Shown here: in pieces, positions 51,898-63,019 of the stretch
How positions within the stretch are numbered: the first letter of the stretch is position 1
Layout of the letters: each line of letters opens with the position of its first letter
NCBI RefSeq assembly: GCF_019974135.1
Contig: NZ_AP025017.1
Coordinates: 2,542,001 to 2,606,000 of the forward strand
Direction: 5' to 3'
From: Actinomyces capricornis
GTDB taxonomy: Bacteria > Actinomycetota > Actinomycetes > Actinomycetales > Actinomycetaceae
Length of the DNA: 64,000 bases
Notes under the pieces: generated by a model
What the model was told of the DNA's origin: nothing
What the model saw: the letters and a program-made list of their open reading frames with translations, nothing else
Database searches by the model: none
Translations under genes and position numbers: made by a program

Positions 51898-53280
51898 CTA
51901 CCGCCCGCTGCCCAGGCCCAGTCTCTCCTCCATCTCCTCCAGGGGCACGCCCTTGGTCTCGGGCATCGTGGTCAGCACCCAGACGAGCTGGCCCACCATG
52001 CACACCAGGAACAGCGTGAAGGCCCATCCCCCGCCCAGGCCCCCGGCGATGGCCGGGAAGCTCCAGGAGATGACCGCGGCGAAGAACCAGTGGGTGAAGG
52101 AGCCCAGGGCCTGGCCGCGGGCACGGATGCGGCTGGGGAAGATCTCGGAGATGAACACCCAGATCACCGAGCCCTGGCCGAAGGCGTGCGCCGCGATGAA
52201 CACCAGCAGGCTCAGCAGCACCAGGGTGGAGGCGCCGCCGGAGAAGCTCTCGCCCGACATGAAGAACACCACCGCGATCGAGCCCAGCGAGATGAGGTAG
52301 CCGATGGAGCCCACGATCATGAGCCTGCGGCGGCCGAACTTGTCGATGACGGTCAGCGCGGTCATCGTGGCGATGAGGTTCATGGCCCCGACCGCGATGG
52401 AGGACAGGAAGGCGGTATCCGAGCCGGCCCCCGCCATGCGGAAGATGTCCGGGGCGTAGTACATGATGGCGTTGATCCCCGAGAGCTGGTTGAAGGCCGC
52501 GATCGCGAAGGCCAGCAGGATGACCCGCCTGTTGCGGCGCACGAAGAACGGCGCCTTGCCCATGGAGGCATCCTGCTGCAGCGCCTGCTCGATCTCCCCG
52601 ATCTCGAAGTCGGCCTCCTGGCGGGAGGAGGTCAGGCGCTCGACGATGGAGCGGGCCTGCTCGGTGCGGCCCCTGCTGTAGAGCCAGCGGGGGCTCTCGG
52701 GGATGGTCAGGGCCAGCAGGAGGAAGGCCATGGCCGGGACCGCCTCGATACCGAACATCCAGCGCCAGGCCACCTCGTAGTCGAAGATCTTGGCCAGCAT
52801 GTAGTTGGACAGGTAGGCCAGCAGGATGCCGAGCACCACGTTGAACTGCACCAGCCCCACGAGCCGGCCGCGCACCCGGGCGGGGGAGATCTCGGCGGTG
52901 TAGATCGGTGCCACCACTGAGGCCCCGCCCACACCGATGCCCCCGATGAGGCGGAAGAACATGAACAGGTACCAGTTGGACACCAGGGCCGAGCCCAGGG
53001 CCGAGACCGTGTAGAGCAGGCCGATGGTCAGCAGGATGCTCTTGCGGCCCCAGATGTCTGCGGGCCGCCCCGCTGACATGGCGCCGATGATGGTGCCGAT
53101 GAGGGCGGTGGCCACGGTGAAGCCGAGGCCGAACTCGCTCAGGTCGAACACCGAGCGCAGGTTGTTGGTCGTTCCGGAGATGACGGCGGTATCGAATCCG
53201 AAGAGGAGTCCTCCCAGCGCGGCCACGATGGCGCTGCGGATGACGAGTAGGCTGATCTTGCTGTGGGCGGCTGACGGCAT
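51898..53280 (-). CDS. MFS sugar porter (XylE/GLUT-like)
   Basis: Proton-linked or facilitative sugar transporter, 460 residues, 12 helices. Motifs: AALGGLLFGFDTAVISGT, GRPADIWGRKSILL, FFRLIGGIGVGGASVVAPIY, PESPRWLYSRGRTEQARSIV, AFNQLSGINAIMYYAPDIF, DKFGRRRLMIVGSIGYL and MPETKGVPLEE. QLSGINA and PESPRWL are diagnostic of the family. No sugar catabolic genes adjoin, so the substrate is unknown (xylose, glucose or galactose possible). Confidence 0.95.
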   Translation of the reverse strand: MPSAAHSKISLLVIRSAIVAALGGLLFGFDTAVISGTTNNLRSVFDLSEFGLGFTVATALIGTIIGAMSAGRPADIWGRKSILLTIGLLYTVSALGSALVSNWYLFMFFRLIGGIGVGGASVVAPIYTAEISPARVRGRLVGLVQFNVVLGILLAYLSNYMLAKIFDYEVAWRWMFGIEAVPAMAFLLLALTIPESPRWLYSRGRTEQARSIVERLTSSRQEADFEIGEIEQALQQDASMGKAPFFVRRNRRVILLAFAIAAFNQLSGINAIMYYAPDIFRMAGAGSDTAFLSSIAVGAMNLIATMTALTVIDKFGRRRLMIVGSIGYLISLGSIAVVFFMSGESFSGGASTLVLLSLLVFIAAHAFGQGSVIWVFISEIFPSRIRARGQALGSFTHWFFAAVISWSFPAIAGGLGGGWAFTLFLVCMVGQLVWVLTTMPETKGVPLEEMEERLGLGSGR

Positions 53281-53515
53281 CGTCGGCTTCTTTCGTCACA
53301 GAGGGTGGGCTGCTCGACCGCAACCCGGTGTGACAAGACACACTATCAGGGGTGGGGTGGCTGGGTGCGCGTATCGACCCTCCGGTGGGCCGTGGCCGAC
53401 GACGCCGGCTGCGGGCGGCCGCCGGGAGCGGCTGGGTTCAACGCTCGCGCCGCTCCCGGCGATCCTGTCGCGGTCGCTGTGCCGGCGGCCGGGGCCGCAG
53501 GCACAGCGCGGGGGC

Positions 53516-55069
53516 CTACTGGCCCGTCTGGCGGGTCACGGCGGTGCAGGTGGCGTGGCTGGCGGCCTGGATGCCGCCTGCCTGGGCGAGCTCCACGGTG
53601 GCTCTCAGCCCCGTGGACGGGTCGGCGGCATCGCAGCGGCTCAGCGCCTCCCATCCTCCTGCTCGGTCCACGGCGCCGGTGTCGACCCGGTAGACGGCGA
53701 AGACCCTCAGCCTCGCCGTGGAGTCCCCGGAGACGGGGATGCCCCCGCCCAGCGTGATCGCGCCGTCGGCCCCGGGCATGAAGGCGTCCAGGGGGCGCAG
53801 CCAGTAGGCGCCGTCAGCGGTGGCGTAGCTCAGGGTCAGGCCCTGGGGGGCCTGGGGCCTCAGGGTGACCGGGGAGGTGGTGGTCCCCACGTCGGTGAGG
53901 TTCTTGTAGTCCACGGTGTAGGTCACGCGCACGTAGGGGCTCTCGCCCAGGCCGTTGATGTTGGCGGGCTCGACCGTGACCGAGGTGTCGGCCTGGACGG
54001 AGGCCTCGACGTCGGCGCGCACGTCCTGCAGTTCGGAGGGGAAGATCTCCTTGGCCTTTGTGCTCGCACTGCTGGAGATCGTGTTGCGCCCTGACACGCC
54101 GGTGGCCTCCAGGTAGCAGGTGGCGCTCTTGCCTGCGGGGATCGAGGCCTTGCCGGCGTAGAGGCTCATCCCATCGGAGGCGGTGGTGTCGGTGACCACC
54201 TCGCCGCCCAGGGCGCTGAAGTCGCAGGTCAGGGACGTCAGGGAGGCGGGCCCCGCGGTCACGGCGCTGGAGACCGAGAAGTCGGACAGGGCGGTGGTGG
54301 AGTCGTTCCGGACGGTGATGGCGTAGCGCCCCGCCCCCCAGGGCTCGTCCTGGACAGCCACGCGCTCGGTGGTGACGGTGGCGTGCGCGTCGGCCTGGTC
54401 CGGCTTGCCCGCGCTCGCGCTCAGGGTCTGGGGGGTGGCGGACTGGGAGGTGGTGATGGACATCGCGGCGGAGTAGGTGCGCGCCCCCGTCCCGGGGGCG
54501 GTGGCGATGGCCCCGATGTCCTCCAGCACCAGGTAGGCGTCCTGGCTCCAGGTCGCGAAGTCGACGGCGTAGGTCAGGCTCAGGTGCTCGGGGGTGCACT
54601 CGACCCGGTTGACCGAGCCGGCGTAGTCCCCGTAGTGGCTGTAGTAGAGGTGGTTGTAGAAGCCCAGGCCGGTGGAGGCCAGCCTCTCAATGGGCCCGCC
54701 GCTGTAGTGGCTGGTGTAGAAGGAGCTCGATCCTGCCACCAGGTCCTCGGCGCGGCAGTCCCACGTCCACTGCCCGGGCGCGGAGTCGGCCTCGATGGTG
54801 ATCTCCGTGCTCTGGTGGCCCACCGCCGTGGAGGGGATGACGAGGTCCCAGGACAGGCAGTCCGGGGCGCTGGTATGCCCGTGGCACCCGGCGCCGCCGG
54901 GGTCGTAGGAGCCGGTGAGCGCCATCGCGCCTGTGGCCGGGGGAGTGGGAGTGGCCTGGGCCGGGGCGGCGAGCAGGGCGGTGGCGATCAGTGGCACCGC
55001 CAGGGCCAGCGCCAGCAGGCGTGCAATTCCATGGCGGAGCGCCGGTGCTCCGGGTGGTGGCGTGCGCAT
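53516..55069 (-). CDS. secreted surface-type protein, no anchor visible
   Basis: Protein of 517 residues. Signal peptide (ALALAVPLIATALLAAPAQA, cleavage near ATPTP). Several beta-rich repeats with paired cysteines (GGAGCHGHTSAPDCLSW, CTPEHL, LTCDFSALGG, TCYLEATG, RVTYTVDYKNLTDVGTTT) resembling DUF11/adhesin-type Ig folds. It ends TCTAVTRQTGQ without LPxTG or a membrane anchor. ATG 55069 has GGAGAAAGG; a longer frame is upstream of it. Likely exported; function unknown. Confidence 0.78.
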   Translation of the reverse strand: MRTPPPGAPALRHGIARLLALALAVPLIATALLAAPAQATPTPPATGAMALTGSYDPGGAGCHGHTSAPDCLSWDLVIPSTAVGHQSTEITIEADSAPGQWTWDCRAEDLVAGSSSFYTSHYSGGPIERLASTGLGFYNHLYYSHYGDYAGSVNRVECTPEHLSLTYAVDFATWSQDAYLVLEDIGAIATAPGTGARTYSAAMSITTSQSATPQTLSASAGKPDQADAHATVTTERVAVQDEPWGAGRYAITVRNDSTTALSDFSVSSAVTAGPASLTSLTCDFSALGGEVVTDTTASDGMSLYAGKASIPAGKSATCYLEATGVSGRNTISSSASTKAKEIFPSELQDVRADVEASVQADTSVTVEPANINGLGESPYVRVTYTVDYKNLTDVGTTTSPVTLRPQAPQGLTLSYATADGAYWLRPLDAFMPGADGAITLGGGIPVSGDSTARLRVFAVYRVDTGAVDRAGGWEALSRCDAADPSTGLRATVELAQAGGIQAASHATCTAVTRQTGQ

Positions 55070-55441
55070 GAATAGCCTTTCTCCGAGGGGGAGCCAGAAG
55101 AATAATGGTGGCCATTCGATTATGTCGGTTCTTCTATCGGCTGTAAAGGACCTGTGCGCCCGGTTCGATATTCCGTAGGATTGCCGCTTAAACGGTGGTT
55201 GACCTGCGTCGATGCTCACTTCTCTTGGTGATTCTCGGTGGCCTCATTGTGCATTGTTGGGTGTGCGTGGGGCGACGGCTGCGCACCATCGAAATGTTCC
55301 GTGTTTATTTCTGGTACGTTTTCATTGGTTCGCCATGGGGATTGCTGGGCGCCCTATGGATGAGATCTGTGCCCGTCCCGGTCCCGGACTCTGTAGCAGT
55401 CCGGGACCGGGCCTGGGGCCGGCCCCCTGCCCGCCGGCGGC
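55070..55441. other. AT-rich intergenic region with terminator-like hairpin
   Basis: No gene found. The part 55080-55350 is AT-rich and presumably holds the promoter of the secreted protein gene. The hairpin 55377-55411 lies at its far end. Confidence 0.5.
55377..55411 (-). terminator. terminator of the trp operon
   Basis: 14-bp perfect stem (55377-55390 with 55398-55411), loop CTGTAGC, 31 bp after the trpA stop on the minus strand. No T tract on the exit side. Confidence 0.65.
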
Positions 55442-56296
55442 TCAGCGAGTGCCGGTGGCCGCCTTCATCGCCGCCACGAAGCCGGTGAGATCGGCGCGTA
55501 GCGCCTCCAGGGCGGCCGCATGGGCCGCAGACCCCTGCGGCGCGGCCGCCAGGGCGGGGAGGTGGGCCTCGATGATCTGCACGGTTGCTGAGCCCGAGAT
55601 CGCCCCATCGGCTCCCGCCGCGATGGCCTCGGCGACCTGCTCGGGCCGGGAGATCCCGAAGCCGAGCATCACCGGGGCCGCACCGGCTCCCCGTAGCCGC
55701 TCCACCGCCTGGGACAGGCCCACCGTGGAGGAGGCGTGCTCGGTGCCGGTGACCCCCACCCGCGAGACGGCGTAGATGTAGCCGCGCGAGGCCCCCGCCA
55801 CCGCGTCGAGCGTGTGCTCGGCGGCCGAGGGCGGGGCGATGTAGACCGCATCAACCCCGGCTTCGGCCGCAGCCGCGGAGAAGGGCGCGGATTCGCGCAC
55901 CGGCACATCGGGCAGCAGCACCGAGTCGATGCCCACCGCCGCGCACCGGGCGTAGAAGGCCTCCAGCCCCAGGGCGAAGGGCACATTGCCGTAGATGAGC
56001 ATGCCGATGGGCAGCTCCGGGTGGCGGGAGCGCACCCGGCCCACCACCTCCAGACAGGCATCGAAATCCACCCCCGCCTCCAGGGCGCGGATATGGGCCC
56101 GCTGGATGGTGGGGCCGTCGGCCACCGGGTCGGAGAAGGGCACGCCCAGCTCCAGGGCGTCGGCGCCGCCCTCGATGAGAGCCTCGATGATGGCTTCACT
56201 GGCCGACGCCGTGGGGTCGCCCACCATGACGAAGGGCACGAAGGCCCCCTGGCGGCGCTCGGCGAGGTCGGCGAACATCTGGGGGTAGCGGCTCAT
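55442..56296 (-). CDS. trpA: tryptophan synthase alpha chain
   Basis: Cleaves indole-3-glycerol phosphate to indole and G3P. 284 residues. FVPFVMVGDPTASASEAIIE, GADALELGVPFSDPVADGPT containing the catalytic Glu/Asp site, FALGLEAFYARCAAVGIDSV, YIAPPSAAEHTLDAVAGASR, YIYAVSRVGVTGTEHASSTV. Starts 1 bp after the trpCB stop with AAGGAG upstream, so probably translationally coupled. Confidence 0.97.
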   Translation of the reverse strand: MSRYPQMFADLAERRQGAFVPFVMVGDPTASASEAIIEALIEGGADALELGVPFSDPVADGPTIQRAHIRALEAGVDFDACLEVVGRVRSRHPELPIGMLIYGNVPFALGLEAFYARCAAVGIDSVLLPDVPVRESAPFSAAAAEAGVDAVYIAPPSAAEHTLDAVAGASRGYIYAVSRVGVTGTEHASSTVGLSQAVERLRGAGAAPVMLGFGISRPEQVAEAIAAGADGAISGSATVQIIEAHLPALAAAPQGSAAHAAALEALRADLTGFVAAMKAATGTR

Positions 56297-56297
56297 C

Positions 56298-58808
<2,511 letters not shown>

Positions 58809-58851
58809 GGGGCGCTCCGTGGTCTCGTGCGTGCTCATCCCTGCTACCGCC

Positions 58852-59985
58852 TCAGGCCCGGCCCGGGGCGGCCGGTTCGCCCGCAGGTTCGCCCGCCGGC
58901 CCGTCGGCCAGCTCGTCGGCCTTGGTCATGGACTCCAGGTGGGTGGCCACCGCCCCGGAGGCGATCTGCTCGCGGGCCATGGCGGCCCCGTCGGCCAGGC
59001 TGTCGGCGGGGCCGGCGAGGTAGAGCAGGGCCCCGGCGTTGACAGCGAGGGCCTCGCGGTGGGCGGGGCGGCCCTGGCCGGCGAGGGCCTCGCGCAGCAG
59101 GTCGGCGTTGAGCGCCGGATCGCCGCCCTTGAGATCGTCCAGCTCGTAGGTCCGGGCCCCCAGCTCGTCGGGGGTGACCTCGTAGGCCTTGACCCCGCGG
59201 GGGGTGGCCTCGCGCACCAGGGTGGGGCCGTGCACGGCGATCTCGTCGAGCCCCGAGCCGTGGACCACCAGGGCGCGCTTGCGGCCCAGCTGGACCATGG
59301 ACTGTGCGATGACGTCGAGCATGGCCGGGTCCCATACGCCCATGAGCTGGTAGGTCAGGTGGGCGGGATTGAGGAGGGGGCCCAGCACGTTGAAGATCGT
59401 GGGGGTGGCCAGGGCCCGGCGCACCGGGGCGACGTGGCGCATGGCCGGGTGGTAGGCCTGGGCGAACAGGAAGGTGAAGTGGTCGCGGGCCAGCAGCTCC
59501 ACGGCGACCTCCGGGGCCACGTCCAGGGGCAGGCCCAGCTCGGCGATGACGTCGGCGGCCCCCGTGCGCGAGGACACCGCCCGGTTGCCGTGCTTGGCCA
59601 CCGAGATGCCCATGGAGGCGGCCACCAGCCCCGCGCCGGTGGAGATGTTGATGGTGCCTGCCCCGTCCCCGCCGGTGCCCACGACGTCGACCAGGGGGAA
59701 GGTGACGGCGGGGAAGGCGCGTGCGGCGGCGCGGAAGGCCGTGGCCGCACCGGTCAGCTCCTGGGACTCCTCGCCTCGGGCGTGCAGGCCCGCCAGGAGG
59801 GCGGCGCTCTGGGCCTCGGACAGGTCGCCGGCCCCCAGGGCGGCGAAGACCACGGAGGCCTGCTCGTGGCTCAGCCGTCCTCCCTGGATGACGGTGCGCA
59901 CCAGGGCGTGGGCGTCCTCGGCGGTAGGAAGGCCCTCCCCGGCGCTGTGGGTGCCGGTTGGGCTGTTCTCGGCCTGCGGTGTCAT
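58852..59985 (-). CDS. trpD: anthranilate phosphoribosyltransferase
   Basis: 377 residues from ATG 59985 (GAAGGAGACC upstream). PPi/anthranilate motifs: [59 protein letters not shown] and [21 protein letters not shown]-terminus is a Gly/Ala/Pro-rich tail. The start overlaps trpG as ATGA. Confidence 0.96.
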   Translation of the reverse strand: MTPQAENSPTGTHSAGEGLPTAEDAHALVRTVIQGGRLSHEQASVVFAALGAGDLSEAQSAALLAGLHARGEESQELTGAATAFRAAARAFPAVTFPLVDVVGTGGDGAGTINISTGAGLVAASMGISVAKHGNRAVSSRTGAADVIAELGLPLDVAPEVAVELLARDHFTFLFAQAYHPAMRHVAPVRRALATPTIFNVLGPLLNPAHLTYQLMGVWDPAMLDVIAQSMVQLGRKRALVVHGSGLDEIAVHGPTLVREATPRGVKAYEVTPDELGARTYELDDLKGGDPALNADLLREALAGQGRPAHREALAVNAGALLYLAGPADSLADGAAMAREQIASGAVATHLESMTKADELADGPAGEPAGEPAAPGRA

Positions 59986-60785
59986 CGGCTGGTCTCCTTC
60001 GTCGGCGGTGCGGTCGGTGCTGTCGGCGCGCTCATCGGCTGGGCCGACGGCGTAGTGGTCGGCGTGGCCGTTGGCCGGCTGGCTGCCAGGTCGGTGATGA
60101 TGGCCCGCAGCAGGGCCGGGCCCTGGGGGGTGAGGACCGACTCGGGGTGGAACTGCAGGCCGAGGGCCGGGGCGCTGCGGTGGCGGGCCGCCATGGCGAT
60201 GCCGGCACCGTCCTGCCCGCCGGCGCTGCTCGTGCGCGCCAGGCAGATGAGGTCCTCGGGCAGCGCCCGGGTGCCCAGCGAGTGGTAGCGGGCCACATCC
60301 AGGGGGGCGCCGTCCAGGACCGACAGCGCGGCGTCGGCGCGCCCCTGGGCGGTGACCTCCACCCGGTCGCTGCGCCCGTGGACCGGCCCCACCGGGGCGA
60401 TGGTGCCCCCGCAGGCCTCCACCATGGCCTGGAAGCCCAGGCAGATGCCCAGGGCGGGGATGCCCCGCCCGATGCTGGCCTCCACCAGCTCCATGAGGCA
60501 GCCCGAGTCCCGCGGGTGGCCCGGCCCGGGGGACAGGCACAGCACTGGGCGGCGCCCGGCCTCCCGCTCAGCGGCGGTGGGCTCCAGGGCCTCCAGGACC
60601 CGCTGGGCACTGACGTGGTTGCGGTAGACCTCGATGTCGGCGCCCAGGGAGGCGAACTGGTCGACGAGGTTGTAGACGAAGGAGTCGCGGTTGTCCAGCA
60701 GGACGACGCGGGCGGGGGCCTCGGCCGGGGGAGGGGCCCCGCGGCTCGCGCCGGTGCTGCGGCCGATGGCTGTGGCTGGTGTCAT
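59982..60785 (-). CDS. trpG: anthranilate synthase component II (glutamine amidotransferase)
   Basis: 267 residues. Class I amidotransferase triad: nucleophile Cys in IPALGICLGFQAMVEACGG, His/Glu in ALGLQFHPESVLT. N-terminus VVLLDNRDSFVYNLVDQFAS and CLSPGPGHPRDSG are typical. The N-terminal 28 residues are an Ala/Pro-rich extension; the C-terminal 30 a Thr/Pro/Ala tail. GAGGTGAG before ATG 60785. 5 bp after trpE. Confidence 0.96.
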   Translation of the reverse strand: MTPATAIGRSTGASRGAPPPAEAPARVVLLDNRDSFVYNLVDQFASLGADIEVYRNHVSAQRVLEALEPTAAEREAGRRPVLCLSPGPGHPRDSGCLMELVEASIGRGIPALGICLGFQAMVEACGGTIAPVGPVHGRSDRVEVTAQGRADAALSVLDGAPLDVARYHSLGTRALPEDLICLARTSSAGGQDGAGIAMAARHRSAPALGLQFHPESVLTPQGPALLRAIITDLAASRPTATPTTTPSAQPMSAPTAPTAPPTKETSR

Positions 60786-60790
60786 GGCGC

Positions 60791-62563
60791 TCACCTCTGA
60801 GTCCTCTCCGCAGTCCCGTGGGCCTGCGCTCGGCCGTCGCCGTGGCCGGGGCCGTGGCCGTCGGCCGGCCCGGCACCGCCGGGGTCGACGACGGCGCTGA
60901 TCTCCAGGGTCCGGCCCTGGGCCGCGGCCACGGCCTCCAGGACGGCGCGCGCCTTGTGGAGCGTCTCGGCGGCCTCCTTGGCGGGCACGGAGTCGGCCAC
61001 CACCCCGGCCCCGGCCTGGACCAGCGCCTGCCCGCCGGCCACGAAGGCCGAGCGGATGACGATGCAGGTGTCCAGCTCGCCGTCGCCGCGGATGTAGCCC
61101 ACGGAGCCGCCGTAGGAGCCGCGGCGCACGCCCTCGGCGGTGCGGATGAGCTCGGCGGCCCGCAGCTTGGGGGCTCCGGTGAGCGTGCCCATGGTCATCG
61201 AGGCCCGGAAGGCGTCCAGGGCGTCGAGGTCCTCGGCCAGCTCCCCGCTGACCTCGGAGACCAGGTGCATGACCCGGGAGTAGCGGTCCACGCGCATGAG
61301 GTCGCGCACCTGGCGCGTGCCGGGGCGGCACACCCGGGCGACGTCGTTGCGGGCCAGGTCCACCAGCATGACGTGCTCGGCCACCTCCTTGGCGTCGGTG
61401 CGCAGCTCGAGCTCCAGGCGGGTGTCGCGCTCGTGGTCGATGCTGCCGTCGGGGGCCAGCCCGCGCGGGTTGGTGCCGGCGATGGGGCGGATGGCCACCT
61501 GCCCGGTGCGCGCCGAGTACAGCAGTGCCGACTCCGGGGAGGCGCCGAAGAGCTCGAAGTCCGGGGCGGCCAGGTAGAACATGTAGGGGCTGGGATTGGA
61601 ACGGCGCAGGACCCGGTAGGCGGCCAGCGCGTCGGGGCAGGCGATGGTGAAGCCGCGCGAGGGCACGACCTGGTAGACGTCCCCGGCGGCGATGCGCTCC
61701 TTCATGTCCACCACCATCTGCTCGAAGCCGGCGTCGGAGACCGTCGGGGTGGCCTGCAGCGGCCCCGCCGATGGGATCTGCTCCGCGGGGGCGGACGTGG
61801 GGTGGTCGGCGGGGGTGGCCGTGGTGGTCTCGGCCGGTGCCGCATCGATGGCGGTGGCCAGCTCCTCCATGCGCGCCTCCAGGCCGGCGGCGTCCACCGA
61901 GGCCCCCACGAGGGTGGCCGTGGCCGTGGGGTGGTCGACCACCAGGATGATGCGCGCGTCGTAGAAGAGGTAGTCGGGGCAGGTGTTGGCGCCCTGGGCG
62001 ACCTCGGGCAGGGCCTCGAAGGTGGCCAGGTAGTCGAAGGCGAAGGCCCCGGCCTCCAGGGGCAGGTGGGGGTGGTCGACCTCGGCGGCGGCCAGGAGGC
62101 GCAGGGGCTCGATGGTCGACAGGGCGGTGAGGCGGGCCCGCTCCTCGGTGGTGGGGTCGTCGTCGGCGCTGGTGGGCAGGCTCAGGGTGAGGTGCCCGGC
62201 TCGGCGGTCGACGACGTGCTCGCCCAGCTGGGACTCCAGGCGCTCGATGGCGGCCAGGCCGTCGGGGCTGGGGCCGGCGGCCGTGGCGGGTGCGCTGTGC
62301 TCGGGCAGGGCCTCGACGACGACCTGGGGGCCCCAGCAGGTCAGGCGCGCGGAGGCCTCCAGGACGGCGATGGTGGTGCGCGAGGCCTTGGTGGTGATGT
62401 CGGCGCTCTCCAGCAGGACGCAGTCCAGGGGGCGCGGGCGCTGGTTGTGCGGGCCCTGGTCGGTGCGCAGCACGCCCTCTTGGGCGAGGTGCTCGAGGAG
62501 GGCGCCGCCGTCGGCGTGATAGGCCACGGTCCTGGTGACCGGCGTCGGTGGCGTGGGGGTCAT
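60791..62563 (-). CDS. trpE: anthranilate synthase component I
   Basis: Converts chorismate to anthranilate with TrpG. 590 residues. Feedback motif DCVLLESADITTKASRT with LLES (tryptophan binding) at about 48-53; chorismate domain with AAGDVYQVVPSRGFTI, IRPIAGTNPRGLAPDG, RTDAKEVAEHVMLVDLARND, MGTLTGAPKLRAAELI and SYGGSVGYIRGDGELDTCIV. Low-complexity Thr/Ala-rich insert near 250-270. AAAGAGG before ATG 62563. First structural gene of the operon. Confidence 0.97.
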   Translation of the reverse strand: MTPTPPTPVTRTVAYHADGGALLEHLAQEGVLRTDQGPHNQRPRPLDCVLLESADITTKASRTTIAVLEASARLTCWGPQVVVEALPEHSAPATAAGPSPDGLAAIERLESQLGEHVVDRRAGHLTLSLPTSADDDPTTEERARLTALSTIEPLRLLAAAEVDHPHLPLEAGAFAFDYLATFEALPEVAQGANTCPDYLFYDARIILVVDHPTATATLVGASVDAAGLEARMEELATAIDAAPAETTTATPADHPTSAPAEQIPSAGPLQATPTVSDAGFEQMVVDMKERIAAGDVYQVVPSRGFTIACPDALAAYRVLRRSNPSPYMFYLAAPDFELFGASPESALLYSARTGQVAIRPIAGTNPRGLAPDGSIDHERDTRLELELRTDAKEVAEHVMLVDLARNDVARVCRPGTRQVRDLMRVDRYSRVMHLVSEVSGELAEDLDALDAFRASMTMGTLTGAPKLRAAELIRTAEGVRRGSYGGSVGYIRGDGELDTCIVIRSAFVAGGQALVQAGAGVVADSVPAKEAAETLHKARAVLEAVAAAQGRTLEISAVVDPGGAGPADGHGPGHGDGRAQAHGTAERTQR

Positions 62564-62615
62564 GGGGCCTCTTTCCTGAAGTGTCTCCTGGGGTGTCCTT
62601 GACGGCGGGAGTCAG

Positions 62616-62662
62616 GCGGGCCGTTCACGCATGGTGCCGGGGTGGCCCGCGGTGAGCGAGCC
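62616..62662 (-). promoter_or_regulatory. trp attenuator region (two competing stems)
   Basis: In the transcript, GCGAGCC inside the leader (62689-62695) can pair with GGCTCGC (62656-62662), and further on GCGGGCC (62644-62650) with GGCCCGC (62616-62622). The first pair is disrupted when ribosomes stall at the Trp codons. There is no T run after the second stem, so control may act on trpE translation rather than as classical transcription termination. Confidence 0.55.
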
Positions 62663-62670
62663 GGTGCGTC

Positions 62671-62736
62671 CTAGCGCGGCGATGTGGCGGCTCGCCCTGA
62701 GGGGAGCCACCACCAGATGGTGTGCCGAGCAGTCAT
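62671..62736 (-). CDS. trpL: trp operon leader peptide
   Basis: 21-residue peptide with three consecutive Trp codons (TIWWWLP), starting ATG 62736. Stalling at these codons when tryptophan is short is the basis of attenuation, known in Corynebacterium and Streptomyces. The peptide ends 107 bp before trpE. Leaderless: TACAGT ends 7 nt before the ATG. Confidence 0.9.
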   Translation of the reverse strand: MTARHTIWWWLPSGRAATSPR

Positions 62737-62743
62737 GGGGGCC

Positions 62744-62749
62744 ACTGTA
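62744..62749 (-). promoter_or_regulatory. trp operon promoter -10 element
   Basis: TACAGT (TANNNT) on the minus strand, 7 nt before the trpL start codon; TTGTGC (62769-62774) is a possible -35 with a 19-bp spacer. Confidence 0.6.
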
Positions 62750-63019
62750 GACCGCGGTGGGCCGACCGGCACAATCGTCCGCATCGCGGGATCTTCCTGC
62801 GGCCCGCCCACATGCCCGCCTGTGCGGGGAGGGCGTCCGGGGGTGCGCGGGCGGGGAGGGGCTGGAGGATCGTGGTCCGCGGCTGCCGGCGGCCACTGCG
62901 CACCGGTGGAGACGTCATGACAGCTGTTCTGGATATCATGCGGTCGCAGCGACCTCTGAATAGCACGTTGGAGTGCGGTCATGAGAATGGTCGCGGGACT
63001 AAGGAAGCCGGATAGCGAC

